From Phallusia fumigata (lineage: Eukaryota; Chordata; Ascidiacea; Phlebobranchia; Ascidiidae): a DNA stretch of 29,287 bases. This document shows, piece by piece, positions 10,298-22,500 of this stretch. The notes beneath the pieces are model-generated. The model had not been told where the DNA came from. It saw nothing but the letters and a program-made list of their open reading frames with translations, and did not search any database. How positions within the stretch are numbered: the stretch's first letter is position 1; the number at the start of each line of letters is the position of its first letter. Where the stretch lies: assembly GCA_008931825.1 (NCBI GenBank), contig QXVZ01024123.1, forward strand, positions 1-29,287. Reading direction: 5' to 3'. A program made the translations under genes and the position numbers.

Positions 10298-10882
10298 ACT
10301 CAATCAAAACAATGTTGTGTTGACTTTAAGGCGTAGTTAATACAGTAGTACAAGCAATCGAAATTTTTTGACATATATATGTGTATATATATGCGGTTTT
10401 ACAATTGCTGACCATTTTTTGTGAAGATTTTATTTGCAAGTTCCATGAACTGGGCAATTGTGTGTTTTCTTTCTTCTGCACAAATAAGTTTTCAAAGAAA
10501 CTTTGTGCTCATGAGGAACTAAGAACTATTTCTTGCTTTCAAATCTTTCTATTTTTGTTTAAATGCAAAGTGTGTTAAATGTAGAATGTTAAATTGTAAA
10601 TGGTTGGTGTTTGTATGCTGACAGTTACGTTGTGGTGTATTGTCCCAGCAACTTTTTTGTCAGAGAACAAATTACTGCAGTCAGTTCTTCTGTACAACTC
10701 ACACCTTTGGAATTTGCATGATGTTCATGTTTATCTTCAGTTAAAATTAATAAAATGCTTATTACTGAACTATTTAAATGCTTTCAACATTGATCCTTAA
10801 TTTTCCACCCATGGTGTTAATTGCAAGCATGTATTAATATGTTGTAATTTCTTGCAGTTTTAAATAATAATTTGTTGGTACA
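10298..10882 (+). other. LETM1 3' untranslated region and gap to POLR3F
   Basis: This 585-base A+T-rich stretch joins two genes on the same strand. It includes a short TA-rich run at about 10371-10392, an AATAAA at 10749-10754 that could polyadenylate LETM1, and a strong acceptor-like TTTCTTGCAG ending at 10857, 25 bases before the POLR3F start. Open frames at 10381-10578 and 10600-10800 are unrecognisable and probably chance. Confidence 0.5.
10749..10754 (+). terminator. Likely polyadenylation signal of LETM1
   Basis: An AATAAA hexamer 450 bases after the LETM1 stop and about 130 bases before the POLR3F start codon. No better candidate is seen in the gap. Confidence 0.5.
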
Positions 10883-13432
10883 ATGGCAGAGGCAAAGACT
10901 GAGAATACAGATGCTCTGGCATTGGAAACAGAGTAAGTATTAAAAGCACATGTATATGTTTGTGTGTCATAAACACCTTTATTCTCCAGGATCATTAGTC
11001 TTTGTGCTACTAATCCGAAAGGTGTGACTGACAAGGCTATTGAGAATGCTGTACCAACTGTTGATGTTCGTCAACGGGTCACTGCTATTAACCGTCTCCT
11101 AACTATGGCAAGTACAGTTGTAATGTTTACTAGTTTTGACATTTTGTGTTAGGTTCCTTTGGATTTGAGAACAGCTTTACAGTTTTTTGCTCAAGAAAAC
11201 ACAAGAGGTCAAGTACATTAAGGCAGTTGAAATATTTATTCCACCAATGTTTGACTCAAACTTAAACTATTAGAATAATCAACAACAAATTTTTCACTTG
11301 TTATCAGGGTAAAATTGAAGTTCTTAAAGGAGGTTCTGGTTTGGTCTACAGATTAAAAAGCAGCAATGCAAGGTATGATGCTAACACTGAAAAATAAAAA
11401 TTTATCTCGAGCTGTCGTTTAAAACTTGTTGATCTGTATGTTTTTAGTGTATTTGTTTGTTGGTAATCACTTTATTTAATACCAAAATTAATTTGTAGCA
11501 ATATTAAAGGAGTGGATAGGCATGAGAAGCTTGTCTACCAGATAATCGAAAGTGCTGGAAACAAGGGCATATGGACAAGAGAAATCCGTTACAAATGTAA
11601 TCTGATGTTAACTGAGGTTAACAAAATTCTGAAAAACCTGGAAAGCAAGAAGCTCATTAAAGCTGTGAAATCAGTTGCTGTAGGTTCTGCACTGTCACAA
11701 TTTCATGACTATTCAATTTAAGTTAAATTTTTAACATTAAACAACATTAAATTTTTATATTTACTGGAATCCTGAAAAAATCTTGTTTGTTAAAGGCTTC
11801 AAAAAAAAAGGTTTACATGCTGTTCAGTCTGCAACCAGACCGTTCGGTGACAGGGGGTGCCTGGTATAGTGACCAAGATTTTGAATCAGAATTTGTAGAA
11901 GTGCTGAGTCAGCAGTGCCATAAACTTCTGCTACAGAAACTAGAAAATGCTGACAAAGACGTATGTGTTGTTTATGATTTAAACTCTGTTGACATACTTG
12001 TTGCACAGTAACTACAAACATTAATAATGTTGTGAAAGGTAAAATTCGTTTTTTTAAACTAAGCATGCTTGGAAAGTTCCAAAGTCTATGTTGTTCAAAG
12101 CTTTTCATGCATTTCTCTTTTCAGGAGTCACTTTCTCCTATTGCCAAGAATGCTAGCTCCTACTGCTCATCGCAAGAAGTTCTTGACTTTATACAGAATT
12201 TGGGCATAAGCAAGGTTTGTCTTCCCTCCCTGACTATTTACCACACAATATTAAAGCAGGCTTTCCGCTCCTGGAGCAGTGACTTCTTTACTTTTCCTTT
12301 ACTGTACCCCTTTTACATCAACCAGTTTTTGTATGTTGTAATTTGCGAAAAGTAATGATTTTTCTCATGTTCAAATACCAAACCATTCTCGTATCTCTGT
12401 TTAAGAAACCGTGTCCTAGAAAGTTTATGCAAATTTTAAATTTTCTACCAAAAAGGTATAGTGTGTCAGATGCATTAGCTTGTGCATGTAACACTAACTT
12501 CAAAAGTTAACAAATTTACCCAAACAAAACATTTTCGCAAAGGTTAATCTAACCAATGAGGACATTGAAACCATTCTCAACACACTGATTTACGATGGCA
12601 AGGTGGAACTGTCTGATGTTTCAATGACAGAAAGTGGAAGCAAGAAGTTGTACAAGGCCACTCACTCGCTTATTGAAGCCACTGATGTAACTCGCACACC
12701 GTGTGCAGTTTGTCCGGTGAGAAGTCAAAATTGCGATTGTGCTCGTTTATTTTTTGGGGACCTGTGGGTTAACCAGTGAGCCAATTAAGATACAATGCAC
12801 AACTTTAGATACCCATATATCATGTGTGCAAATTTGAACGACTTTTACTTGACGGCAGGTACAACCCGGCATTACGCGAAAAAAGGGACCAATAACAAGC
12901 AATGTGTTACGACTTGAAAACGAGCGTTATTGATAACTAACACAAATTGTTGATTAAATGTTTACACTTACCCTCACACAAACGAAGCAGATTTGCTGCA
13001 GCACAAAGGTACAGCTTTTATGCCGCTTGTTGCTGTTATATATCGTCATAAACGAGTTTCCTGTTGATCCGTGTTACGTGACGTTATAGCCATTCTCCCT
13101 TTGTTGTTATTGTTGTGAATTTAAAGTGGCGGCATGGGAAACTCAAAGGAAATTTTTACCCGTGCTAACCGTGTGAGAGTGTCTAAACCTTTTATTGTTT
13201 GCGCCCGAACAAATATTTGCGACTGTTTTCAACCTTCAAATGTAGCTTTCTGTCTACCCCTAATCAAGAGGTGACAAATCAATGCAAAAAGCGTTTGAAG
13301 TTTTCAAGTGTTTGCCCCAACTGATGCATATTAACTAACACTCCCGCTCTTCAGGTGTTCCATCAATGTCACGTCGGCTGCGATATTTCGCCTGAGAAGT
13401 GCACGTACTTGGAGGAATGGATGAAATATTAA
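10883..13432 (+). CDS. POLR3F: RNA polymerase III subunit RPC6 (C34/RPC39)
   Basis: POLR3F/C34 is part of the RPC3-RPC6-RPC7 initiation subcomplex of RNA polymerase III and contacts TFIIIB. Eight exons join in frame: 10883-10932, 10990-11107, 11308-11372, 11499-11679, 11796-11960, 12125-12214, 12543-12716 and 13355-13432, giving 306 residues against about 316 in human. Tandem winged-helix domains fill most of the protein; hallmark strings are KLVYQIIESAGNKGIWTREI, NKILKNLESKKLIKAVKSVA, ASKKKVYMLF, LQPDRSVTGGAWYSDQDFES and NEDIETILNTLIYDGKVELS. The C-terminus keeps the cysteines expected to hold the 4Fe-4S cluster (C277, C280, C286, C297). The intron after 11107 begins GCAAGT, a GC-AG intron; the others are GT-AG. 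The last intron is the largest at 638 bases. The 3' end converges on WASHC5. Confidence 0.95.
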
Positions 13433-13452
13433 GAAACATTCGTGATGAGTCG

Positions 13453-13458
13453 TTTATT
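13453..13458 (-). terminator. Polyadenylation signal AATAAA of WASHC5
   Basis: TTTATT on plus reads AATAAA on minus, about 100 bases beyond the WASHC5 stop codon and only about 20 bases from the POLR3F stop. Cleavage 10-30 bases further would fall at or inside the last POLR3F codons, so the two transcripts would overlap tail to tail. Confidence 0.55.
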
Positions 13459-13559
13459 GCAAATGTTTGAGGCGAGATCAGAGCAGGAGTATAATCACAG
13501 TAATGGGGCGATAGGAGGATTGCACATGGAATACTGATTTCGGTGACGTCGCAATCGAA

Positions 13560-16500
13560 TCATGACGCGCTGCCTCGGAATTCGTCGAGCAGGAATGGAG
13601 GAACGTCCATCTCCAAGTCCTGTAGACATGTACGTTGTATTTCTTTCAAGGACAAAATATGCTAGGGGCTTACGTTTTTCTTCATGCTCCCGTGGAAGAT
13701 AAATTCCTCCAGAAACGCACAGGTGCTGATGACTTCGGGTGACAAATCCAAAGCCTTCATTCTATATTAGCAAGAAAATATTCCGTTGGTGTTGCAAAAT
13801 AGGCTTGCATGCCCAGCAATTTTCACAAGTAAGGTGGATTATAACATACCCTGAACTGCTACTCTCAGTATGGGAGCGAACATACTGTCCCAACTGTTGA
13901 ATGTATTTCTTGGTTTCGTTGGGATGGAATTGTTTGAGCACTGTGAGCACTCCGATTACAAATGGCGGGGCATCGACGCCATCATTAACTTTTTTCGGTA
14001 TCAGGCCACCTGGACAACGTAGTAAAATCTGGTTATGTTGCCACGAGACAATAACGCTTTAATGGCTTGTTTATCACATAGTTGTTTTAAAATACGTGGT
14101 TACGACAGTACAAAACAATAAAAAAATCTGTACGTGCCACAGTAAACAATATTACAACAAAGATTGGTTGCATATTAAATTGCTGGTGATTAGGTATAAT
14201 TAAGTAGCGATTACCACCCTAAAGTATTTATTACAGCTGAACCAAGCCGAACCAGTACTTGGAACGGAAAATCGCCGTTGCTGATACTCCGTGCCCTGCA
14301 GAACGTCTTGCAACTATAATCTGGTGTAAAGTCGCAAATCCACGACACCATAGTATCCAAAACATGAGTCCGATCACCGCCTACTAACGTGGGATTCTTG
14401 CTGCCGGCCAAACTTAATAATTTAGCAGCGGATAAGTTGTCCGATGAACGCTGCGCAATAAAGCTTTATACTTTTTCCATGAATTGCTTTATGTTTTTTT
14501 AACTAAAAATATTCCGCGTAAATGGTTTTCGAGCGGTCGAGGACGGTTTTTTCCGCGCAGAGCTAGACTACCATCTTTCACTCATATTGTAACTAAGCAG
14601 TCTTACAAGTAGATTTGTTGTACTGAAGTTTCTGGAGCTGGGAGACGGTGACCAAAAAGCATAGCANATGATAAATTCGCTTTTGGTTTCTTTTTTCTGA
14701 AATTGTATAGTCGTTTAACTAAGTGAATTTAGTGTCTTAAATTATTCATTCTTGGAGGCGGTACTGCACTCCGCCACTTATAACTTTGTTTTTGTGTCTC
14801 TCAGCCCAAAAAGTGTCTGGTCTAAGCGAATCAAATTACGTTCTTCTATCCATTCTACCGCTAAAATCATTTACTCTCACCTATCAGTTTGGTGCTGGGC
14901 GACGTTTGTTTGGAAAACTCGTCCAGTGCAGTCACCCATAATTTGTTGGTGTTGTTCATGGCACGAATTGCGTTGAAGAGTTGTTGCAGCTCACGCACAA
15001 TCATGAAGCAAAACAGTCGGTCCAGACCGCACACTCCATACGTTCCAAGGCTTTCATGTACTCTAAAATATTCATCGGCTAATTTTAGCACAATATTTAC
15101 GATTATTTTAAGTAATAGATGTATCGGCCGATTGAGGGTAAAAACTTAGAAGCATTACACTAACGTTAAATAGTTCACGATCAACGAACCCAAGCATTTA
15201 TTTGAATTACGTCAATACATCATCGGTCAGGTGCTTGGATAAGTAGATATTTAGTCTGTCTATTTAAGGTTTTCTGCATTTAAGTTGGTCTTATTACTTA
15301 CTGATGAAACACACACGAAAATAAGAAAGTACTCTGCATACAGTTTGGAAGATCACAACAAGCTACTGTTTGCAAAGTATAANCACGCACAATCATGAAG
15401 CAAAACAGTCGGTCAAGACCGCACACTCCATACGTTCCAAGGCTCTCATGTACTCTAAAATATTCATCGGACAATTTTAGCACAATATTTACGATTATTT
15501 TAAGTAATAGATGTATCGGCCGAATGGGGGTAAAAATTTAGAAGCATTACACTAACGTTAAATAGTTCACGATCAACAAACCCAAGCATATGTTTGTATT
15601 CCGTCAATACATAATTTGTCAGGTGCTTGGTAGATATTTAGTCTGTTTATTTATGGTTTTCTGCATATAAATTGGTCTTATTACTTACTGATGAAACACA
15701 TACGAAAATAAGAAAGTACTCTGCATACAGTTTTGAAGATCACAACAAGCTACTGTTTGCAAAGTATAACACATACCTTGAAAACAGTCTTTTGTCAATA
15801 ACTTCTTGCTTGGTTTTTGAATCATACCATGTACCGAGAAGATCAACATAGCACGTTGTTCTGTACACATAAAATGGCAACAAAAAGAACAATTACTAAA
15901 TGGTTATTTCGTTTTTCCGACTCTTAAGCCTTTACAACGAAACCGAAATACACTACCTTCCATCAGTTATCCTTATAATTTCTCTTGCCAAACGACCAAC
16001 AAAGTTGACTGATCCGTCGATTGGTTGAAACCTAGGTATCGGAATCTCCTTGGATTGATACAAACTTTCATAATCTTGAACCTTAACGTAAATCATGAAT
16101 TAACACATGTTGTTTTGTAAACTAGCGGTTTGGCAACAACTAATTCATCATTTTTTAAACAGGAAGTCAAACAGTAATGAATATTTTGGTTGGTTTTAAA
16201 TTATATTTGGATGACTCCAAGGGATTTGATCATCCGTTTTTGATTTTGTTTGAAAAAACACATGCTTGAAATAAAAACGCAACGTAAATGATATTAGGCA
16301 TAAAATACATTCCGTTAATGGCGTAATAATACCAAAAGAAAATCCTTTTCTTTACCTTCTGCCTGAGAAAGCTGTTGCACTCCTGTTCTACATTGTAGTT
16401 GATAATTCTCGATATTTCCTTCTGCCAGATCTGAAGCCCGTAGATGTTTACGTAATCCTGTTGAGATTTAAAAACTTCAGTTCGAGCAGTTCGAAGACAC

Positions 16501-19500
16501 TTCTATCGGCGCTGACTTACCTGGATATACTCAAAAGATCTGCGAAATCCCTCCATTGTTTGAGATAGAGCCTTAAGTCTTGCAGTAATCTCACTAGACT
16601 AAACGAGTTACGTTGTTTAGTGTAAAGAATAAACATTAAACCGTTGATTAGGTTGTGTCGTAAATGGCAAAAGTTCTTTCAAGGTTTGGATATTGGGCAC
16701 ATTGTGCTGTCAAAGGCAATTTTTTTAGCAACTTTAAACCCCGGAAACTTGTTTACTTCGCAATCTTGTTTCTAATTTCCTTTTTTTTAATTTTCGCGAA
16801 ATAAAATCCTATAAAAGACGTTCATGCACGGAAGGAGCACTTAGACGTGGTTTTGATCAGCTTTGTTAAACAATATTTATCTTCACAACAGCAATAAAGA
16901 ACGGTCGCCTTACCTTGACTTTTGGATTAAACTGCATTGTATTGTGCATCGCAGACGCGACTTGCATCACAAGTTCCTTACGAATTCCATCCTCAAGAAG
17001 TTGCTTGGGGTCGATCTTGATGATTCCAACCAAAGTGGTTTTCATCATCAAAACACCTTCAGTGAAAACCGAAATTCCTTGCGTCAACTTGGCAACCTGA
17101 AGACACACTAACCCATTGAGTACAATTATCCAAAACTGCCTTGTGGTAAAAACGCACTAGATAGTTGCTATGATATGAAAATTGGTTGCTTAATTGATAA
17201 AACAACATCTGAAAACTTAAACGACATGGTTTGACCCAGTCACAAAAATGTCAATCCAACCTCGTATCTAGCATCAAGTTGTGCGAATTCCTTCATCTTA
17301 TCTTTCTCCAGCCTGGTGGGAATTTCTTGTATCTGTGATGTTTGTATTTTTACGATCCTCGCCAATAAACCAAACATAGTTTGTGGGATGATTTGAAGCA
17401 CCTGAAACACAATAAGAACAAAGTGAGATTAAAACCAATGACCATATGCGTGATCTCTTCGTTGTCTTAAAACCACCGACCTTGCTTAGGTGTTTAAACT
17501 AACCGATCATATATCTCAGAAGCAGGAAGCCTGCTGCCTTATCAAATAGTTTGCGAGGGTTATAAAATCAAGCACTTACCTTTCTCACATAGGTGACCAG
17601 CTCACCGGAGTAATACTGAGACACACTCAGTAGATCTTTGCTGTTGGCTTGGTTGATCCTCAGCAAAGGAAGTTCAAGGGCTGATGCAAGTTTAAGAAAA
17701 GTTGCTCGAAGTTTAATCACAAGCGAGGGATTGGATTTGATGCCTTGTTGCATATTGGTTGTGTAGCTATAAAAAAATGCGTATATGAATCCACTATGTG
17801 TCTTAACAATACTTGGGCTGCAGAACAAACTGTTAAATAGCAAGCTGTTGCTCGCAGTGCAGTCAACTTCAGAGTCAGCATTTCTAATTACCTACAGTAA
17901 ACTATGAGCACTGTACATGCCTTGAAACTACAGGGATACTAACTTCTGGTCCATAAGTGTCCATGCATAGGAAAGATCAGCCACAATTTCAATAGATATG
18001 AGAACTTCTTCCTTAATGTTAACAGTGCGGATCATCTGATGCAAGAATTGCCTGGTGTCAGCTAAAAACTGCCGGACCTACATGTAAAAAAAAATTGTTT
18101 AAGTCAACTGCATACTGCTTGTTCATGGAGCTACTTCCAGCATGTATTCCTACATGTCTAACATCCAATGTATCATCCTTAAATCTGACTTTACCTGCAG
18201 ATTGTTTTCCAGCTGATGAAATTCTTGCACTTCTTCCAGGGCTTGAATGAGTTGTATCATTTTGCGACCTGCTGATGTGGAGTCGGCATAATCAAGAGAT
18301 GATATCTGCTGTGAAATTTGATTGAACCAAAGCTTTAGCTGATCTGAAAGACAATTAGTGACTGTTTAAGGGGCAAACATAAAAACATGAAATTGTAGGT
18401 AAATCCAGTCATCACCAACAAATGAAACCAATTCCATGTTAAACACGGAAACACACACCAGTAAACTTGACTACTGCCAAACACCATGTCCACCTACCAT
18501 TCTTTTCAATGCGGGTCAGTGGCTTGGTACCAGAGAAAACTTCAGCAAGTTCTGTGATTCTTTCCACTGCTTCCTTTTTGTATTTATCCCATTTGCTTTC
18601 CTTCTGCTGCAGCAACAACCTGAACATCTGCAAAAATCAGCACAGTTTTGGAAGCTGTTAAACACATAAAAAAACATATCTTTATGTGATTCTGTGTTGT
18701 TAATTGTTGTATTAGACCTTGTTTTTATGTCATTGGAAATAAGTCAAATATTTAGTGCCCGGCTAGAATAAAAAGAATTAGAAGAGTACATGTCATAAAA
18801 ATAAAAGTTAACGATCAATGGATTAGTTTTCTTGTTTACAATGTCTGACCAACAACAAAGCCTACATCTTTTAGTTTGACTTCCAGCTGGGCAATGTGCA
18901 GGAGAAGTTGAAAGATGTCATGTTGCCGAACTTCCATTTGAGCGACCACAACTTCTTTAAACTGTCGGTACTTTTTGTTTGCCTCCGCACCTAGCAAGAA
19001 CAGCACATTTGTTTACATCAACAAAGCTCATGTACAAGCTACTGCTACAAGTAACTAAGCTAAATTAAAACAGGCCTGTTTATGGGTTTAATTTTTGGGT
19101 AGGTAACTTTCATCCAAAATATTTTTTACTTGGTGGGATGAAACTCAAAATTTTAATCCATTAAGAAACAAAGTGACATAAAGATGCACAAAGCAGTGTG
19201 ATGGTGTACCAAGCTATGCGAAAGTGTATGAATTGGTCCTAGCCATCATTATGAAAACTTAAGTAATAGTCTAGAATTACCTGTGGTGACAGTGTGCAGC
19301 ATAAGCCACCTCAACACAACATTGGATTCTCTAAGACAGTTCATGAGTTTTGGAATGTTATCCAGCAAATAGTTTTCAGTCAGCACTCCCTCCTTCAGGA
19401 AGTATAACACATTTTTCGTGCATGTTTTCAGCAGTTTCCCATTTTTGGCAGCCTACAAACACAATAGTGCATTTAGACAAGATGTCATGTGTAACATTTT

Positions 19501-22500
19501 GTGGTAATTTATGTGAAAAAACATTTAGTAAGTATAAATATGTTGTCTCAATGACATGGTAAACATTTGTAACATTTTTACACCACAAATATGCTTCACT
19601 CTCAACTTAACAGCTTTAAAGTGCTTATCTGTAGTTACAAAAATCAAGCATTTTTCAGGAATAAACATCTTACTTATTTTTTTGTTGGTTTTTTTCTACC
19701 CACATCATATTGTTAAGCTCTGTGTATTATACCCAGTGAAACCTGTGGTTTAACCAGGTTTTTGAGATTGACTTGAGGAGATCCCACAAGTCATTGTAAC
19801 AAAAATAACAGAGTTTACCTGAGTTTAACCAACCCTGGATTACAGAATCTTAGTAATGTAGTACTAGCATAATTTTCTCCAAATGAGTTTGAAACTAGTG
19901 TGCAATGTGTCACTAACTGTGAATGCTATTTTCTTTTACATTTACATTGCAATTTACATGAATAAATAAACAACTGAACAATGCTTTTTTCACACTAGGT
20001 TCCCACGCTGCTTTCCCAGGTGAATAAATAATGTTGTTTTACTGCCTGCAATCACTGCACACAAACAAACAAAATACCACAAACAAGCAGGTATACACTT
20101 CTTTGCATAGACAAGCATGGTCTTCAGGCTTAGAACAGGCTCAAAAGGATATCAGATGCTTTACTGGAGCGCAGCAAAATGTGTGGAATATTGACAAGGC
20201 CTTTTGTTGGCTGGCTTAAGTATTTTCATGTGACTGTGGTCTATGGAACCCTGCAGCATTTATCAAAACACTTCAACTTTTTTATTCGAGTCTTTGCGCT
20301 CTTGCTCTTGATTGGGAGCAATGCCTTGGATGTGCTTCATGCCTATTACTACTACATTGGAGAGATTTTCTTGGTATCGAATTCAGGTGGGTCCATTGTA
20401 TAAAGATCAGGTGCTACGTTTCAAGTATTATGTAGTGAGTGAGAGCAGTGAGTTTAAATCATAGTCAAGCAGTCAACTTTGTTTGATGTTGACAGCATAC
20501 TGAAGTACTGTGAAATACTGTGTTTTAACTAACTAGTTTCTTGTACATAATGGAACTCAAATTTGGACAAATATACTTGCACTAAATGTCACCCCATATA
20601 ATTTGTTTCAGATGACACATTGAAAATCTACTGGATTATGTTTGCAGCTGTGGGATTACTGACTACTGTACTGTGCATCTGGGGTATTGGAAACAGTAAG
20701 TGGGCAAATAAAAGTGTAATGTAACACCATTCAAGATAACACTTTATCCCATGCAGGTTTATTGGAAATAATAAAGAAAAACCCACCACCTCCAGCAAAG
20801 AATAAAGTCCACTCAAAAGATGCAGAGAAACAGGTATTAATGATAACACATTTTTTCAAGCAGTTTTGTTACAGATTTATGACTGGTGGTCTATGGTAGA
20901 AAGGTCTGAAGCGACACCTTCAGTAAAAAGCGTTATGTGACAGGAGGTTTAAAAAAATGCATTTGAGGGTTGATGTTTTGTGGCAGTTAAACGATTTCAC
21001 AATATTAACCAAGCTTATATGATTAGTATACACTGTTGTAATATTGGGTTATTTTAAAGAATCATAGACATTAAATTACCTTGGTTTTGTAAACATTTCT
21101 GCTTGAGAGCATGCCCTAATTCAGTCAATGCAAAATTATTGCTGTAACTGGTCGAATTCACCATTGTTTTTTAATTCTTTTTCAGAAAGCAACAAAAAAC
21201 AAAACAGGGGTATCCTTGGTACTGGTGCTTTCATTGCTGTTTGTTGTGATTTCTACAACTATCATATCACCTGTTTATGTCTACTCAGTCAAATTGTTTA
21301 TCGTCGAATGTATGTTGGTTGATCAAACTATTCTAATAATCAGACACATTGCTGGAGGTAAGAACATTTTTTAACTTTTTGCAAGTTTATTTCAAATTAG
21401 GATTTTTAAAAAAAATATCAGCAAGAATTTTAAAAGTTTACTCTGATTTGTTTACAAAAAGTAAACCTGCAACAAAATATGCCAATGCATAAAGCCTGCT
21501 GTTTTAACATTGTAAACTTGTTTTTCAGGATGTATTCTTCCATTTCTTTTGTCGTGCACAACTATGAAGGACTTAAGAATGACCATACAAAGTCGCACAA
21601 GAGCACTGTTGGTAAAAGTTCTGATGTCTGTCTTGAGTCCTCTGGTAATGGCAGCAACAGTTTTTGGCATATGGTTTTCAACATACAACATCTACACTGC
21701 ATTGTCGATAAATGCTGTACCTGCTCAATCATGCCCAGGACAGGAAGATCTTCAGGTAATAAAAAGTTATTAGGGAGCAATACTTAATAAAGTGCATATT
21801 TGAGCAATAAAATGTTGCTATAATATTTAAATTAATGTGCACCAGCAACACATTTGACAATACTGAAGCAAAGTTCTAATAACATTTTGCATATCTGCTT
21901 TAGAACTCAACACTGCCAATGATCACTTTTGACAACTCACCAAGCAATGCAATAATTCCAGTAAAATTTGTAACGAGGGCTGGCACAACATCACAGACAC
22001 TCAACTGTTCCAAATTCCCTATTACCTACAGCTTTGACTCTCCATGCAAACAAGTTTTCCTAAACTACACATATAGCCAAGAAATGAAAGTGATAACCTA
22101 CAGCGGGGAAGTTGTACTTGCTGACAGTTCAACAATCAACTTTTTAGACATAGCTGACTTCGTTCCAATGTTTTCCTTGTCATGTGGAAAGTGCAAACAG
22201 AATTTACCATATTTGAAGGGAAAACGGAGACAAAACCCTGTTTCTAGTGTGATCACTGCAACCACTTGTGAAGAGGCTCCTGGGTGGATCTTCACAGCTC
22301 TTTTGTCATTTAGTGTTTTCATGGTGCTAGTCTACTTTTCAACCTTTACCGGCAGCATTTACTCTTACAAGAATATGATGAAAAAGCTGAACAAACCACG
22401 AGCACCTCGAACAAGGGTAATTATTGATGAAAATGGGAATGAAAGAGTGTTAAGAATAAAAAAGCCCAAAGTAGTAAAAGCAGTTTCACGAAGGCGTTAA

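Noticed and set aside
15298-15483. Second copy of the WASHC5 '[10 protein letters not shown]' exon as a genuine alternative (mutually exclusive) exon
   Set aside because: It is cut off at an N, its flanking intron is duplicated too, and coding differences are synonymous only; unmerged alleles explain it better.
20031-20219. 62-codon frame just upstream of the nested gene
   Set aside because: It is in a different frame from the exon with membrane-span content, and its sequence ([13 protein letters not shown]) is low complexity.
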